Origin: Paguma larvata | Lineage: Eukaryota > Chordata > Mammalia > Carnivora > Viverridae | Direction of reading: 5' to 3' | Assembly (NCBI GenBank): GCA_030068075.1 | Contig: CM057826.1 | Coordinates: 76,605,312-76,669,311 of the forward strand | DNA length: 64,000 nt | Part shown: piece by piece, positions 11,311 to 22,613 of the stretch | Numbering within the stretch: position 1 is the first letter of the stretch | Layout: every line of letters begins with the position of its first letter | Made by a program: the position numbers and the translations under genes | Notes under the pieces: model-generated | What the model saw: the letters and a program-made list of their open reading frames with translations, nothing else | Databases searched by the model: none | Told to the model about the DNA's origin: nothing

Positions 11311-11893
11311 TGGCAGCCAGAGTAAGGAGGCAAATAAGTTCCAACACTCACACCTCCCACCACAAGTGTGAGTGGCACTGTTCTGTTCTCCGAGCTATGG
11401 TGATCCTAGTCAGGTTTCCAGTTTTCTGTTTTTGCTTCACTCTCAAACCGGGAGTCTGTGCTTCTGGTCCTGGAATCTAGTTTTCAATTCTTAAAATCTC
11501 TTTTTGTTTATGAGTTTTGGCAACTGTGACTTTGAACATCCCTCAATCCTCAATAACACAGCCAAGGGCTTGCTGAGAACCTTCCCTGAACATATTCTAT
11601 CTGTAGACCTGGAGACTGAACCAACTTTAAAAGGTATGTTGCTATATTATGTGATCAACTACTCAGAATACCAGTCAGAAGAACTTAAATCAGAGAAAGA
11701 AAGACCCAGAAAAAGTTAAAACCAAGATTTAAATAGAAGCAAACATCTTGCAGTTTAAAATACCTGAAAATAATCTTAAAATAATCTTTAAAATATCTAA
11801 TTTTAATCCTTAAAATAATCTAAATCATGAAGCTTCCTCACATATGAAATTACTTTGAAACCCACTCCAGGTACTTGGTGTGTATAGCAGTAC

Positions 11894-12028
11894 CTTAAAA
11901 TAGGAAAGAGAATCAAACATTTCTTCGATCTGTTCTGAAGACTGAACAGATGATGATGATATTGGATGAGATGAATTCAAGGAATCTTTCTTCATGGTTT
12001 TAAATCGAGCATCTAAGAAATCTTCATA
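11894..12028 (-). CDS. LNPEP: LNPEP exon 8 (carries catalytic Tyr; one extra Ser codon)
   Basis: A 135-base, phase-0 to phase-0 exon (45 codons) with acceptor tttttgctag and donor gtactgc. It encodes YEDFLDARFKTMKKDSLNSS, HPISSSSVQSSEQIEEMFDS and LSYFK. The Tyr of SYFK is the M1 catalytic Tyr (Tyr549 in human IRAP), and the Phe of MFDSL corresponds to the pocket residue Phe544. Numbering by exon lengths puts the Tyr at 550 here, because a run of TCA codons gives four Ser after HPI where I recall three in human. SVQSSEQIEEMFD is otherwise unchanged. The run lies in a surface segment between the zinc-ligand helices and the Tyr helix. Confidence 0.96.
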
Positions 12029-13442
12029 CTAGCAAAAACATCAAACGCATTATGAAACTATGAACAGTATGAAAGACAAAGGCAACTATAGCAATTATTT
12101 ATTATGAATTAGACTAATCACTGTTTAAGGTCATTATAAAAAAAATGCCCATCTTCACTAAATTTCAGGAAGTAAGCTTTTGTAAGTATAAGAATAAAGA
12201 GACTTTCATTCATATTCCTTAAATTTAAAAATAAAATGATAACCTCCCGGCCATAAGAAAATCATTATTTCCTAAACCATGGCATAAAGATAAATTCAGA
12301 ATCTATTACTAAAGCAACCAAATGTGCCAAATCCAGATATTCAAAGTAAATACTCTAAGATAGTTAGTGTGTACTTTGAAAACAACATTTAAAATTAAAA
12401 AGCAAAAATAAAAATTGGTCATTAAGCTGATTTCTCATATACAATCCAGGTTTCTATTAAGATAATATACATTTCCCTTCACTGAGGTTCATTTGAAATA
12501 AAATATAACACTTAAATACAATTCTTCGATACTTCAGCAGATGAGCTCCCCCAGAATATACATTAGGAGGTTCCAAACATTCTGGGCACCACCAAGTGGT
12601 GAAACTGTATATCTCATTGCTTAATTAAGTCACATTCATGGACTTAGAATATTTTGCTTAGTATTCTAGCTAAAAATGAGCTCCTTCTACTTACCCGAAG
12701 TTTCTGAACAGGACTTACACAAATATTTCAAATTGAAAGCTCTAAAGAGTATCCTTGTTTTGAAGCAGTCTTGCATCGTATATCCAGGGAGTTTAACAGA
12801 AAGTCACAGAATTTTGGGGTTGAATGGGATCTTTATACTTTCCCACCTATTAGTTGGATTATTTGGCAATACCTGTCATACCATGGCCTTTCCCCTGGAA
12901 GTCTAGTAACACAGTAACAACATTATTATGCTCTTGACAAAATGATGTCGAGTCTTTGAAAAGGGCACAAATATGGTTGGTACCTTAACAAGACAAATTA
13001 TTTGTCTGTATCAACGTATGTTATCGCTGTTACAAGAATGACCACAGTGATAGCAGAGAGATAGTACTGCTACAAAATGTCTTATTTTTTTTTTCTCTCT
13101 CTATACGAAGGATAAAAAGTTTTGTTTTGCTAAAAAGGCTTTTTAACTTTGCCTAAATTCCTTCAAGGAGAAGAGCTACATCTATTGGAAATAAAATGTA
13201 GCAAAGTGATTTAAAAGGTTCATCTTAGCAAAGCCTGAAATAATTGCACATAATTTTGCTTTCGACGAGATATATCAATAAATAAAAGCTTAATTTTCAA
13301 TGTCACATCTCAAGAGGTATAAGCCATCAGTAACAAAGATCAATTTTATTGTATCTTTCTAGAAACATTTTCAGTACTCCAAATGTCTACAAAATACGTG
13401 GCCAATAGGATTTATAGCATGTCTAACAGATGATATACTTAC
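12029..13442 (-). other. LNPEP: LNPEP intron 7
   Basis: A 1.41-kb AT-rich intron with donor gtaagtat after exon 7 and acceptor ttgctag before exon 8. I recognise no transposable element or gene in it. Confidence 0.88.
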
Positions 13443-13556
13443 ACTCGAGAGCTCTTTGAATATTTTTTCCAAAGAGAAATACTCCATGAAAGTAGCAAAC
13501 CCTTCGTTTAGCCACAGGTCATTCCACCACTCCATTGTTACCAGATTACCAAACCA
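13443..13556 (-). CDS. LNPEP: LNPEP exon 7 (third zinc ligand)
   Basis: A 114-base, phase-0 to phase-0 exon (38 codons) with acceptor tttccccgcag and donor gtaagta. It encodes [20 protein letters not shown] then [18 protein letters not shown]. The Glu of NEGFA is the third zinc ligand (Glu487) of the HEXXH-X18-E motif that begins in exon 6: eighteen residues separate the second His (468) from this Glu, exactly as required. WFGNLVT and [10 protein letters not shown] are M1 hallmarks. Skipping would be in-frame but would destroy the zinc site. Confidence 0.97.
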
Positions 13557-14198
13557 CTGCGGGGAAAACAAAACAAAGCAAAACACCCTACTAACCAACA
13601 CAATATTTATACTGTCGAGAATTTTCTAATAACTGAAATGTCAGCTTGATCCTCTTTAGCCAAATTATAATTACTTCAAAATAGTTATTAGTGAAAACAA
13701 ACTATTTTCAAATTAAAGACTTACAAAAAATGTGTATAAATTTGCACTAAAATGAAAATTAAAATTTTTAACATTTTACCTTGTCAAATGGGAAACAAGC
13801 AAAAAACACAATTAGCATATTTATCAAATTAACACACGCTCTGTTTACTAGGTAAACAAAAACAGTTTTTAGTCATTTCATTAAAAGTGATATTTCCTAG
13901 ATAATGAAATTCTTCTACCAACTAATATCAAGTTAGTAAGATTATTTCTATTCTATTTTCAGCCATCCATGACAACTAAAATAAGTTTCTATGCGAGAGA
14001 TTTGCCTACAGAGACCCTATATTTCATATTTCTCCTTAGTTACCTAAGTTGAGGATAGTATTTACATGATTCAAAACAGAACTCAAACAACATTCTTTAA
14101 GAAACTTGGCATGCATATAAATATATGAAATCAGAAATATGTTTAAATATGTTCATCTATGATATAATAATACGAAGGAAAACAATGATAGGAGACTC

Positions 14199-14202
<4 letters not shown>

Positions 14203-14230
<28 letters not shown>
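14203..14230. repeat. (AT)n microsatellite
   Basis: Fourteen uninterrupted AT units lie in intron 6. Such a tract is likely length-polymorphic. Confidence 0.95.
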
Positions 14231-14233
<3 letters not shown>

Positions 14234-15045
14234 AAAAGTCCCTGAAATGCAGAGTAGTAGCTTATATGGTGTGAATTTAGTGTAATCTGGGGTTCGTCCC
14301 AAATCAGCGGCAAAATAATATTACTGGGTATTGAAACAAAACACTTTGAGAATTACAATAACATGTTCTTCAAAGATATTATCTTAAAACCTGCTTCCAA
14401 GGAATATGATTTATGTCTTAAAGAAGAGGTCACTGAGAAGTGGGGATGGGGAGGCCCCAGAAATAACAGACCTAGAGAAGATTCCCTAAAGGACAACTTG
14501 TCTACATGCCTAAAACCGTAACTGTCACTAAGTATGTGCTTCATATGCAAGCCCATCATGAAGTCTTCACAAGAGTTCTAGAATCGCACACATATAGGCA
14601 TTTGAGACAGGGAGCAAACTGACCCGAGCACGTGCTACTCTTCTTCCACGTCGTCCCTCCATCATGACACCCCCAAACTACACCCAACACTGTTAAACAC
14701 CTCATCAAGGGACAAAAGAAAGATGAGGTGTTGAGAAAGAAAGAGGGAGGTTCATGTACCCATATAATTTTCTTTCTTTTTTCTCCTTGTCATACAAAGA
14801 GCACCCTCCCTCTCCCAAATTAACAAAGGATGCAGTTTGAGCAAGACAGGAAAATATAAATCTAGTCCTGACAACTACAGTCCAAAAGTTGTCAGAAGAG
14901 AATGCAACTTAGGGGAAGCGTTTCTCCGCCACAAAGTTATACTGAGGGGCTCCCATCTGTCAGAGGTGAAATAGCTGTGTGTTACTGGGGGCAAAAAAGG
15001 AGAGACATCTTGAGGAGCCAGGGGCTCTTTAAGGGCCAGTGCTGA

Positions 15046-15215
15046 CAATTATTAGATGTGCGACTCTGGGTAAGTCATTTACTTATACTGAGTCTCGATT
15101 TCCACATCTGCGAAAAGGGATTATCACCTATCTCAGAGCAGTTATGAAAAGTAAATGAGATAATGGATGTGAAAAAGCTTTATAAACTGTAAAATCCTAT
15201 ACAAACATTAGATAG
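15046..15215 (+). mobile_element. MIR SINE
   Basis: It follows the MIR core in forward orientation: 'gcgactctgggtaagtcatt', 'gagtctcgatttccacatct', 'gcgaaaagggattatcacct', 'aaatgagataatggatgtga', 'aaaagctttataaactgtaa'. Confidence 0.75.
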
Positions 15216-15221
15216 CAATTT

Positions 15222-15352
15222 CTTTTTTTAAGTATTTATATATGTATGTATGTATGCATTTAAGTAATCTCTACATCTCACGTGGGGCTCAAACTCATGA
15301 CCCTAAGATCAAGAGTTGCATATTCCTCCAAATGAGCCAGCCAGGCAGCCCT
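15222..15352 (-). mobile_element. Old carnivore SINE, reversed
   Basis: It has a T-rich left end, then 'cgtggggctcaaactcatga', 'ccctaagatcaagagttgca' and an end 'gagccagccaggcagcccta'. This is the reverse of a tRNA-Lys-derived carnivore SINE lacking the long CT-rich part. It abuts the MIR to its left. Confidence 0.8.
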
Positions 15353-15562
15353 AGATAGTATTTTCACTTGATGATCAAGTTTGTGTTAAGAAAAAAACAC
15401 CATTTTATTATGAAAGTAGGCAATACTACAATAAAAAGCTGAATTTCTCATTAGCTTATTGTAATTTCTTATTCTAAAATTCTTATTTAGCTTATTTTCT
15501 TATTCTAAAATTCTACAATATAAAATATAAGTATTAAATATAATAGCCACAGTTATTATTAC

Positions 15563-15717
15563 CTGATGGGACAGCTCATGAGCAATGATTTTAGTAACCA
15601 GTTTTCTATCCGCCACTGAAGAAGTATTATTGTCATACAGAAGTGTCTCTTCCCGGAAAGTGAGCAAACCCCAATTTTCCATTGCTCCTGCTTCAAAGTC
15701 AGGAATAGCCACCAAAT
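15563..15717 (-). CDS. LNPEP: LNPEP exon 6 (GAMEN and HEXXH motifs)
   Basis: A 155-base exon with acceptor catgttcag and donor gtaataat. It completes a split Asp, then encodes [40 protein letters not shown] and [16 protein letters not shown] (428-432) is the exopeptidase motif that binds the substrate N terminus. HELSH (464-468) is the zinc motif, with His464 and His468 as ligands and Glu465 as general base. Numbering from exon lengths lands exactly on the known human positions, which supports the assembly. The fourth motif residue is Ser, where I recall Ala in human IRAP and most relatives. The exon encodes the active-site core of an enzyme that cleaves oxytocin, vasopressin and angiotensin fragments and trims peptides for cross-presentation. 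Confidence 0.98.
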
Positions 15718-16387
15718 CTGAACATGTTAAGAAAGAAGTGATCAAATTTCACTCATCGAAGGCACTCCCTATATAAAAATATTTTACCCACTGGTTTATC
15801 ACTGTGAATCAAAAGCCAGGGAGTTCATTTTATACTCTTGGCAAATCGAACCTTACTCTAGTCTTGTATGTTCCCCGCCTGTCAGTCAGTTGAGAAAGAC
15901 CCAACCAATCCCTGTGGAGTTACCGTTGCTCTGTGCCTTCGCAAAGGAAGAGATACCTAATTATTTCACAATGAATCACCTTCCTAGGGGAAGGAAGACA
16001 AAGTACAAGCCCAACGTTCTTCTATCTAGGACCAGCACTTGCTTTCCTGAACTCCTATTACTCAGTTTTTCTTCTGTGAAACAGAATTTCTTAGGAATTT
16101 AGAATTAGTCTAACTCCAGACAAAGCCCTAAGCAAACTCCCACTTACACAGAACCTACATGAGCCCTTGTAACAGCTCCATAAACTTCTAAATGTTTTAA
16201 GCTCCACATTCAGCTACTTTTAGGGAATGTAAATAATCTTAACAAATACAAACAATTTTTAAAGCTTTACGTGTTTATTAGTTTTCTTTTTAAAGTAATT
16301 TTGGCAAAAGTTCTTTCTATACAACGTTTGCGAAATAAATCTATGTTATATTGGTAATGAAAACCAGAGGCACTGTTTGATTCTTAC
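15718..16387 (-). other. LNPEP: LNPEP intron 5
   Basis: A 670-base intron with donor gtaagaatca after exon 5 and acceptor catgttcag before exon 6. I see no repeat element or gene in it. Confidence 0.9.
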
Positions 16388-16508
16388 CCAATTTCTTAAG
16401 TGGGTATTGAATTTCAAAGTAGTTTTGATAGAATTCAAGAAGCTTCACAGTTGTTTCCAAGGCATGGTGAACTTGACCAATCTTTTCTGGTACAGCATAT
16501 ATAGAAAC
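16388..16508 (-). CDS. LNPEP: LNPEP exon 5
   Basis: A 121-base exon with acceptor gttttcttttag and donor gtaagaat. It encodes 40 codons, [20 protein letters not shown] then [20 protein letters not shown], plus the first base of the split Asp that opens exon 6. It corresponds to the join between the N-terminal beta-sandwich domain and the catalytic domain (about residues 378-417). The donor lies inside a GGGTAAG context; the reading phase fixes the cut after the first G. It differs from human at few positions (HHALE for HYALE, EFYQN for EFFQN as recalled). Confidence 0.96.
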
Positions 16509-17814
16509 CTAAAAGAAAACACACAGTGATCATTTATATGTGATAAATGGCATGATATTCAGATGAAAAACATGAAGTATATATGAGAACTGCAAAGAGC
16601 TTTATGAGATTTTACAGGACAGAAACTCTTATTTCTAATTCTTTTCACCCCTGGAGAATTTAGCAAGTCACTTCCACACAGAACAATGTCCAAAAACTTA
16701 CTGATTTTGTTTTTTATTTTTTTAAGTTAACAAAACATTCCCAAATAAACTATTTTGGGTCTCATTAAAACAATTTACAAGCATTTGCCTATTAATTTTA
16801 TGATACTTGTCTTCTCCATTACCTCGAGTTGCCCTTCCTTACCTATGAGCTATCAGACTAAATTATTTGAAGAAAAAAACAAATTCTCACATTTTTAGCA
16901 CCTATTATGGCCCCTGGCATCAAGCAGACACCCAATACAAAGGAGTCACATAAAGGAGTTAGTTCTAAAGTAAATACCCAAGGCAGAAATTGTACATTTG
17001 TTGAAATTACCCTGGAATAACGTACGATAGACCAATGTACTCTCTTGCAGTAAGTATGGCACAGCCGGATTTTCTTCTAACCTTGGGACTGCTTCCTTTT
17101 TTCCAGTTGTTGGCTTGTTTTCATGGATCATGTTGTATTAAAAAATAATCATACCCACAAAAGCACTCAGTGAGTGGTGCACAGTAACTAAAACCAGCTT
17201 AGGGATTAATAGATTGATATTCACATTGTCCATTCATTCCGGGATACATGCTCACTAAAGGGGAAGGCAGATAGAATCACCAGCATTATTTAAATTGTTA
17301 TTCTTGCTTTCCTTTTCTGACTAAACACATCAGTTAAACACCTAAGCTGCCAACTAACTGTAAACATCTTATTCAGTAACTGTCAAAAGGGAAAATTTAA
17401 GTAATTATGTTAAAAGCAATGGGTTTTAAAAAGAAATATTTATTGTTTTTCAATTGATTGAAAAAATCTCCATACTCACCTGGGAATATGAGATATGGAC
17501 AAGACATAGCAGAAAATAAAAACTTCAAAAACAAAAAAACTCAACAGGTGGGAAATGGAGACTTGGTGAACAATTTATCACTTGGACAAAAATGCACTGA
17601 TGAACTCTAACTCCAAATAAATTTACTTCTTTCATTAAAGGACTGAAAAGATGTCAACAATTTCAAAAAGGTCAAACAGATTTCAATCATAATTGTCTTC
17701 ATGTAGGGCTTTAGTCTATAGAACACGTGCATTAATCACAAAAACATGGAGGTAACATGGGATATAAACGGAATGTAATGCAAAAAAATTTTTAAGTTAA
17801 AAAAAAAAACCTGG

Positions 17815-18034
17815 ATGTTAAGTAACCCAGTTAGAGTCCTGAGTTCAAATCTCTGCTAGTTGTGTGGCCTTGAGCAGGTTAGTTAACCTCAATTTCGTTA
17901 TCTGTAAAAAGATGATATAAGTAGCTCCTTACCCTCCCTGGGTTGCTGTGGAAATTAAATGAGCTGTATCATATACAGAACTTAGACCAGTGCATGGCAT
18001 GATATAAGTGTTCAATAGATGCTAATGTATTGGC
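17815..18034 (+). mobile_element. MIR SINE, nearly full length
   Basis: Forward MIR phrases occur in order: 'agagtcctgagttcaaatct', 'tgtgtggccttgagcaggtt', 'aacctcaatttcgttatctg', 'gaaattaaatgagctgtatc', 'gcatggcatgatataagtgt', 'tcaatagatgctaatgtatt'. A SINE begins right after it. Confidence 0.8.
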
Positions 18035-18035
18035 C

Positions 18036-18246
18036 TTGGCGCCTGGATGTCTCAGTTGATCAAGCATCTGCCTCTCAGTTTCAGCTCAGGTCATAATCTC
18101 ACGGTTCATGAGTTCGAGTCTCACGATGGGCTCTGCACTGACAGTGCACAGCCTGCTTGGGATTCTCTCTCTTTCCCTCTCTCTCTGCATCTCTCCCACT
18201 CATGCTCTTTCTCTCAAGAATAAATAAATTTAAAAAGAAAAAAAAA
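18036..18246 (+). mobile_element. Feline-type SINE
   Basis: The head is ggcgcctggatgtctcagtt, followed by 'gctcaggtcataatctcacg', a CT-rich segment and a 'caagaataaataaatttaaa' tail. It is moderately diverged and inserted at the 3' end of an MIR. Confidence 0.92.
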
Positions 18247-19297
18247 CAGTTCCAAAAGAAACAGGGCAAAATATGTGTGAGTATAGCATTTGTGGCAATA
18301 GTTACTAGAAGAATAAAGTATCTAGGGCTAGAGTTAGTAAATTAAAACTGTTGCTTTCTAAGGTAACTGTGAAAGAAATTTACTTTTCCCATATTATGTG
18401 ACCAAATGTACTGCACCAGCCCACCACCATACCTTCTGCAGCCCTTGGCCTGCCAAAGGAACTACAAGCTCCTCCTGCTGATGTGGGTACTTCCTGCATC
18501 TTTCCCCCTCTGAAGTCAATGTTAGTGGGGGAACAAAAAGGCATGACATATTCTTTCATAATCTCTAACTACCACCGTAAATAACTATACCAAGATCACT
18601 AGGAATTTGAGACAAATCCTTATTATCTCTGCCATTCTTTCCAAGCATATGTATTTTTATGTTATAGTCAACTCAAAGATCTAGGAGATGCTATCCCAAT
18701 GGAAACACTACCCATAATCCTCCAGATTCCCTCCTCCAACATCTTTCTGCCATACACACCATTTAGTCACTCCCAAATGTATGTGAAATACCTTTCCTTA
18801 GCAGGAAAAGTAAAGGAATAACAAAAGTTCACGTGAAAATGAAACCTGACCAAAGGATCCACTTAGTCCCATTTCTGCAATACAATAACTAGGAAAAAAG
18901 GTAGTTTGGTGTTTGCTCTTTCCTTCTGCTTGTTTTTTTTCCCCCTCTTAAAAGAAGATGCGCTTCGAGTTCTCACAAGAGATAAATAACCTGGTCATTA
19001 TAATTATTAAAAGCTTGTTTTAAGAGTAACAGAATCATTAAGAAACAGAGAAAACAACCTAGTTCAACAAAAAAATCAAGCGTATTGACAAGTATTCTGC
19101 ATCCAATAAGAGGACTCTGAACACTGTTAAATGGAAGTCAACTAGCATTCAGACTGTAAGACTTATAACTTAAAACTTTTCTCGCAAGATTTTTTGCTAA
19201 GGCCTTGGGGAGATTTCTAAAAGACACAACTAGAAAGATTCTTGATCAAAGAAAAGAGTTCTTTAAGACTGAAGATTTATTAAGTTTAACTTAATCT

Positions 19298-19530
19298 GGG
19301 GCGCCTGGGTGGCTCAGTCAGTTGAGCGGCCTACTTCGGCTCAGGTCATGATCTTACGGTCTGTGAGTTCAAGCCCCGCATCGGGCTCTGTGCTGATGGC
19401 TCAGAGCCTGGAGCCTGCTTTGGATTCTGTGTCTGCCTCTCTCTCTGCCCTTCCCCTGCTCATGCTCTGTCTCTCTGTCTCTCAAAAATAAATAAACGCT
19501 AAAGAAAAAAAATTTAAAAAAAATTTTAAA
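19298..19530 (+). mobile_element. Feline-type SINE with 16-bp TSD
   Basis: A full-length, close-to-consensus copy starting ggggcgcctgggtggctcag. The TSDs aagtttaacttaatct (19282-19297) and aagtttaacttagtct (19531-19546) differ at one base. It is antisense to LNPEP. Confidence 0.97.
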
Positions 19531-20514
19531 AAGTTTAACTTAGTCTGTTCTTTAATTTAATAAAAAGCAAAAACTAGATAAAAGAAGAAAACAGAATCAA
19601 ACCTCATCCCCCAAACCTCATCATGTGGCCTGCAAAATTTATAAATACAGAAAATACTAAAATTTTGATATTATGGTTCCTGAAAAACATGAACTTTCCT
19701 AAACAGAAAGCTTAACATACAAAAGTATAAAGTCGTAAAACAAAACAAAATAAAACAAAACAAAAACACACAAAAAAGCCATACACACATACCAGTCTTA
19801 AGTCTATTCAAAATAAATAATTAGATGAGACTTCGGGAGAATAATGTAAATTATGTACAATGGTCCTGCCTGGTGAAGAAATACTTGAGGTAGAGGTTGT
19901 TCATGGAAACTAAGACCTAAGTCATGGTTCTGACTGAATATGAATAAATCAAATTTAATCAAATAAATTATAACTTATGTTTGAATGTTAAATAGGCATG
20001 GTGTTCACATCCAACTTACGACTGCACTCTGATCCTACAAATTAGACCTATGGGTAAAAAAAAAAAAATCAAGCAATGGCAAAAACAAAACAAAAACCTC
20101 AAGACAAACAAAGCAGTGTCTTTTAAAACCACGCTAGAATTCTTTTAGGTAATTCTGGAATTACTGAACAAAGAGGTTAAGGAACACTGAAGAATAGACA
20201 TAAATGGTCAAAACAAATGTTCCTCTTTTTTTAAAACTTCAACAACACAGAAGTCTTTATCACTAAAGACGGCATGTTTAATAATCTACAGTCAACTTTG
20301 ACATTTTTAGTTGTTTGGTAAGACTGACATTAAAAGTAAAGCCCTACTGCCTTATTCCTAAATCTTGTGAAATAGGCCTGATGTCAAATACTACAAAACA
20401 GAATCCATCCTAAAGATTACAACATTTTAGTGTAACAAAAATCTTGTGTTAGACTTCAACTCTTTCTGGTCACCATATATACAGAAGTTATTTATGTCAT
20501 TTGGTGTGAGCAGC

Positions 20515-20645
20515 AGCATATTGTAGTGGACAGTACAATCCTGACGATCACTTTACTGTGTCATCTTGAGTCAATTACCTAACCTCTCTGAGACACTATT
20601 TCTTCATCAGCAATATGAGATTAATGATATTAATGTATAGCTCCA
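20515..20645 (+). mobile_element. MIR SINE fragment
   Basis: A forward MIR core: 'atattgtagtggacagtaca', 'gtcatcttgagtcaattacc', 'taacctctctgagacactat', 'ttcttcatcagcaatatgag'. Confidence 0.7.
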
Positions 20646-20836
20646 TGCATGTTAGATTCTTCCCTCATCCTAATAAAAAGAGAGAAAATTAACAAAACAA
20701 TGGTTTGTTTGTAGAACATTTTTTTCAAAATGCATTTTGAAATACATGCTGGTTAGCATTAAAAATTATAATTTTGTTTTTACAGACATAAAAGAAAGTT
20801 CACAATCTGTTTGTATATGGATAAAAAAGAGTGTAC

Positions 20837-20838
<2 letters not shown>

Positions 20839-20885
<47 letters not shown>
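20839..20885. repeat. (TG)n microsatellite
   Basis: About 23 uninterrupted TG units lie between a forward MIR and a reversed MIR. This is a good candidate polymorphic marker. Confidence 0.97.
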
Positions 20886-20887
<2 letters not shown>

Positions 20888-20891
20888 TACT

Positions 20892-21070
20892 ATCTCCCAG
20901 GTACTAAATATTTTACAAAAAGTTTTACAATTTAATCCTTGAGAGAGCAGGCTAATATAGGCAAGATAGTACTAGATTTGTAGAAGGTAAGGTTTAGACA
21001 GGATTACAGAGTAATCTGCCCGAGAGCACATTCTAGTAAGCTGTATAAGTGGAACTTCAGAATCCATGTT
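20892..21070 (-). mobile_element. MIR SINE fragment, reversed
   Basis: Reversed MIR phrases: 'aggtactaaatattttacaa', 'caatttaatccttgagagag', 'agaaggtaaggtttagacag', 'agtaatctgcccgagagcac', 'aagtggaacttcagaatcca'. It is ancient and diverged. Confidence 0.6.
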
Positions 21071-22486
21071 TAACCATGTTGTTTCTTAATACACGTAAAT
21101 TGAAAGAAAAAGGCAAAAAAAAGCCACCCCGAATTCCTCTCTCTCAATCTCAGCCTCAATCAATCTCTCTCCCTCTTCTCTCCCTTTTCCCCATCCCCCT
21201 TTCTCTATGTGAGAATAAGTTATACATCTGAGCAATGAATAATTCAGCTTGGATATATGGAAGAATCCATACTGGAGCAATCAGAAATACATATGGATTT
21301 ATAAGAGAGTCCTGAATATCAGATTGATGAGTTTGAATGTAATCCTACAGGCAGGAAAAAGGAGGGAGGGTGGGAGGAACAGAGGGGAAAGAAAAAGCCA
21401 AGACTGCATACATTTTGGGATACCATAAAAAGTGCTGGGGGTTTTATATCAAAGAGTATGATAACTACGACAGAGATGTAACTCAAGTGCTATGAAAGAT
21501 CACAGACGGAATGATTAATCCCAGCTGGGGAAAGAATGAACCGCTTCAAGGAGAGGATGGTAGTCAGCTGGGTCTTGAAGCAAACCTGACTCTCCTAGAT
21601 TGAACCTTTTCGATTTATCCAGGCTGCAACATCTGAATCAAGGGGTAAATCTGTGGTGCAACGCTTTAGAAATTTAATAGAATTTTATCAGATTTAAACC
21701 ACTCTCAATATCCTTTTCAAAGGACTTTGAAAAATGTTTTGGTTTAAACTTGACAAAACCTCTTTCAAGCCAAAGGTGAGTAAAGTATTTGAGCACTTAG
21801 TCACTATGTAGTCTACACTTACCCTTGGACATTTAAACCTCCTGAATAGTTCTCCATTCTTTACTGTTGAGCATAATGCATATAATATTATTGCTGATGA
21901 AAAGCCATTACATAATCCTTATCTCTGCCCTTAACTCTACACATTATGGAGTGGATATCATAATCTTTGTAACAAAATGAGTATACCCTTTTTAATTAGC
22001 AAAATCTAAATATACTGTGATCAAAATAAAGTTCTTTAGTCTACAAAGGAAAGACAAATCCTACTGAATGCGTTCAATGCGTAGAAAAATATGAGGAAAA
22101 AAAGAAAAAAAATTAAATAATTACATTTCTATCATGAAGAATAATCCCTTTTAGCCTAAAAAAAGACCGCTTTTTCCTTCTATATTGACTGGTATATGAA
22201 AATATTAGCTTTATTAGGTCTTTACTGTGAAATTAAAGCGTAAAGTCTAAACAAATAATCACTTACATACACGGACTAATAATAAAGAAAAGCAGAGGAG
22301 CCTAATCAGAATAATAAATTTAAAATTACAGATACACAAGACCCTTAAACAATCTTACTCAATATGCTAAGATGAAGAAAACTCAACCTGGACTTGCTTT
22401 TTTAAAAAGGAAGATTAATTATTTATAACATGGAGTTTTTCTTCTAACTACATTTTTACACTCTTTCTTAAGTATTCACAGTGTTT

Positions 22487-22613
22487 TAGATTTAGTGTGG
22501 TCCAATACAATTTTTTGCATTGATGGGAATATTCAGTATCTGTGAAATCCAATATGGTAACCAAGCTGCAAGAACACTAGAAATGGTTACTGAAGACTGA
22601 GAAACTGAATTTT
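22487..22613. mobile_element. DNA transposon (hAT-like), left part, split by L1
   Basis: Starts 'tttagtgtggtccaatacaa', resembling a CAGTGCTGTCCAATAGAAAT-type terminus, and continues to the L1 target duplication at 22614-22629. The matching right end is found 5.3 kb away at 27961-28045. Family name not assigned. Confidence 0.55.

Larger units (their letters stand above)
8260..11893 (-). other. LNPEP: LNPEP intron 8
   Basis: A 3.63-kb intron with donor gtactgctat. It contains L2-like DNA over much of 9040-9835 and 10556-11310, and a well-preserved SINE at 10294-10542. The stretches 8300-9030, 9836-10280 and 11311-11890 hold nothing I recognise; short chance frames occur there but have no splice or homology support. 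Confidence 0.85.
13557..15562 (-). other. LNPEP: LNPEP intron 6
   Basis: A 2.0-kb intron with donor gtaataataa after exon 6 and acceptor ccccgcag before exon 7. It contains an (AT)n tract (14203-14230), an MIR (15046-15215) and an old reversed SINE (15222-15352). 13600-14200 and 14240-15040 show nothing recognisable. Confidence 0.88.

Noticed and set aside
13371..13601. Longer frame extending past exon 7 on both sides
   Set aside because: The extensions lie beyond a clear ccccgcag acceptor and a gtaagta donor; only 13443-13556 matches the aminopeptidase.
19309..19491. 60-codon frame beginning MAQSVERPTSAQ, with look-alikes at 10305, 24319, 33750 and 31446
   Set aside because: The same peptide appears wherever a feline SINE occurs. 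It is a translation of the SINE body, not a gene family.
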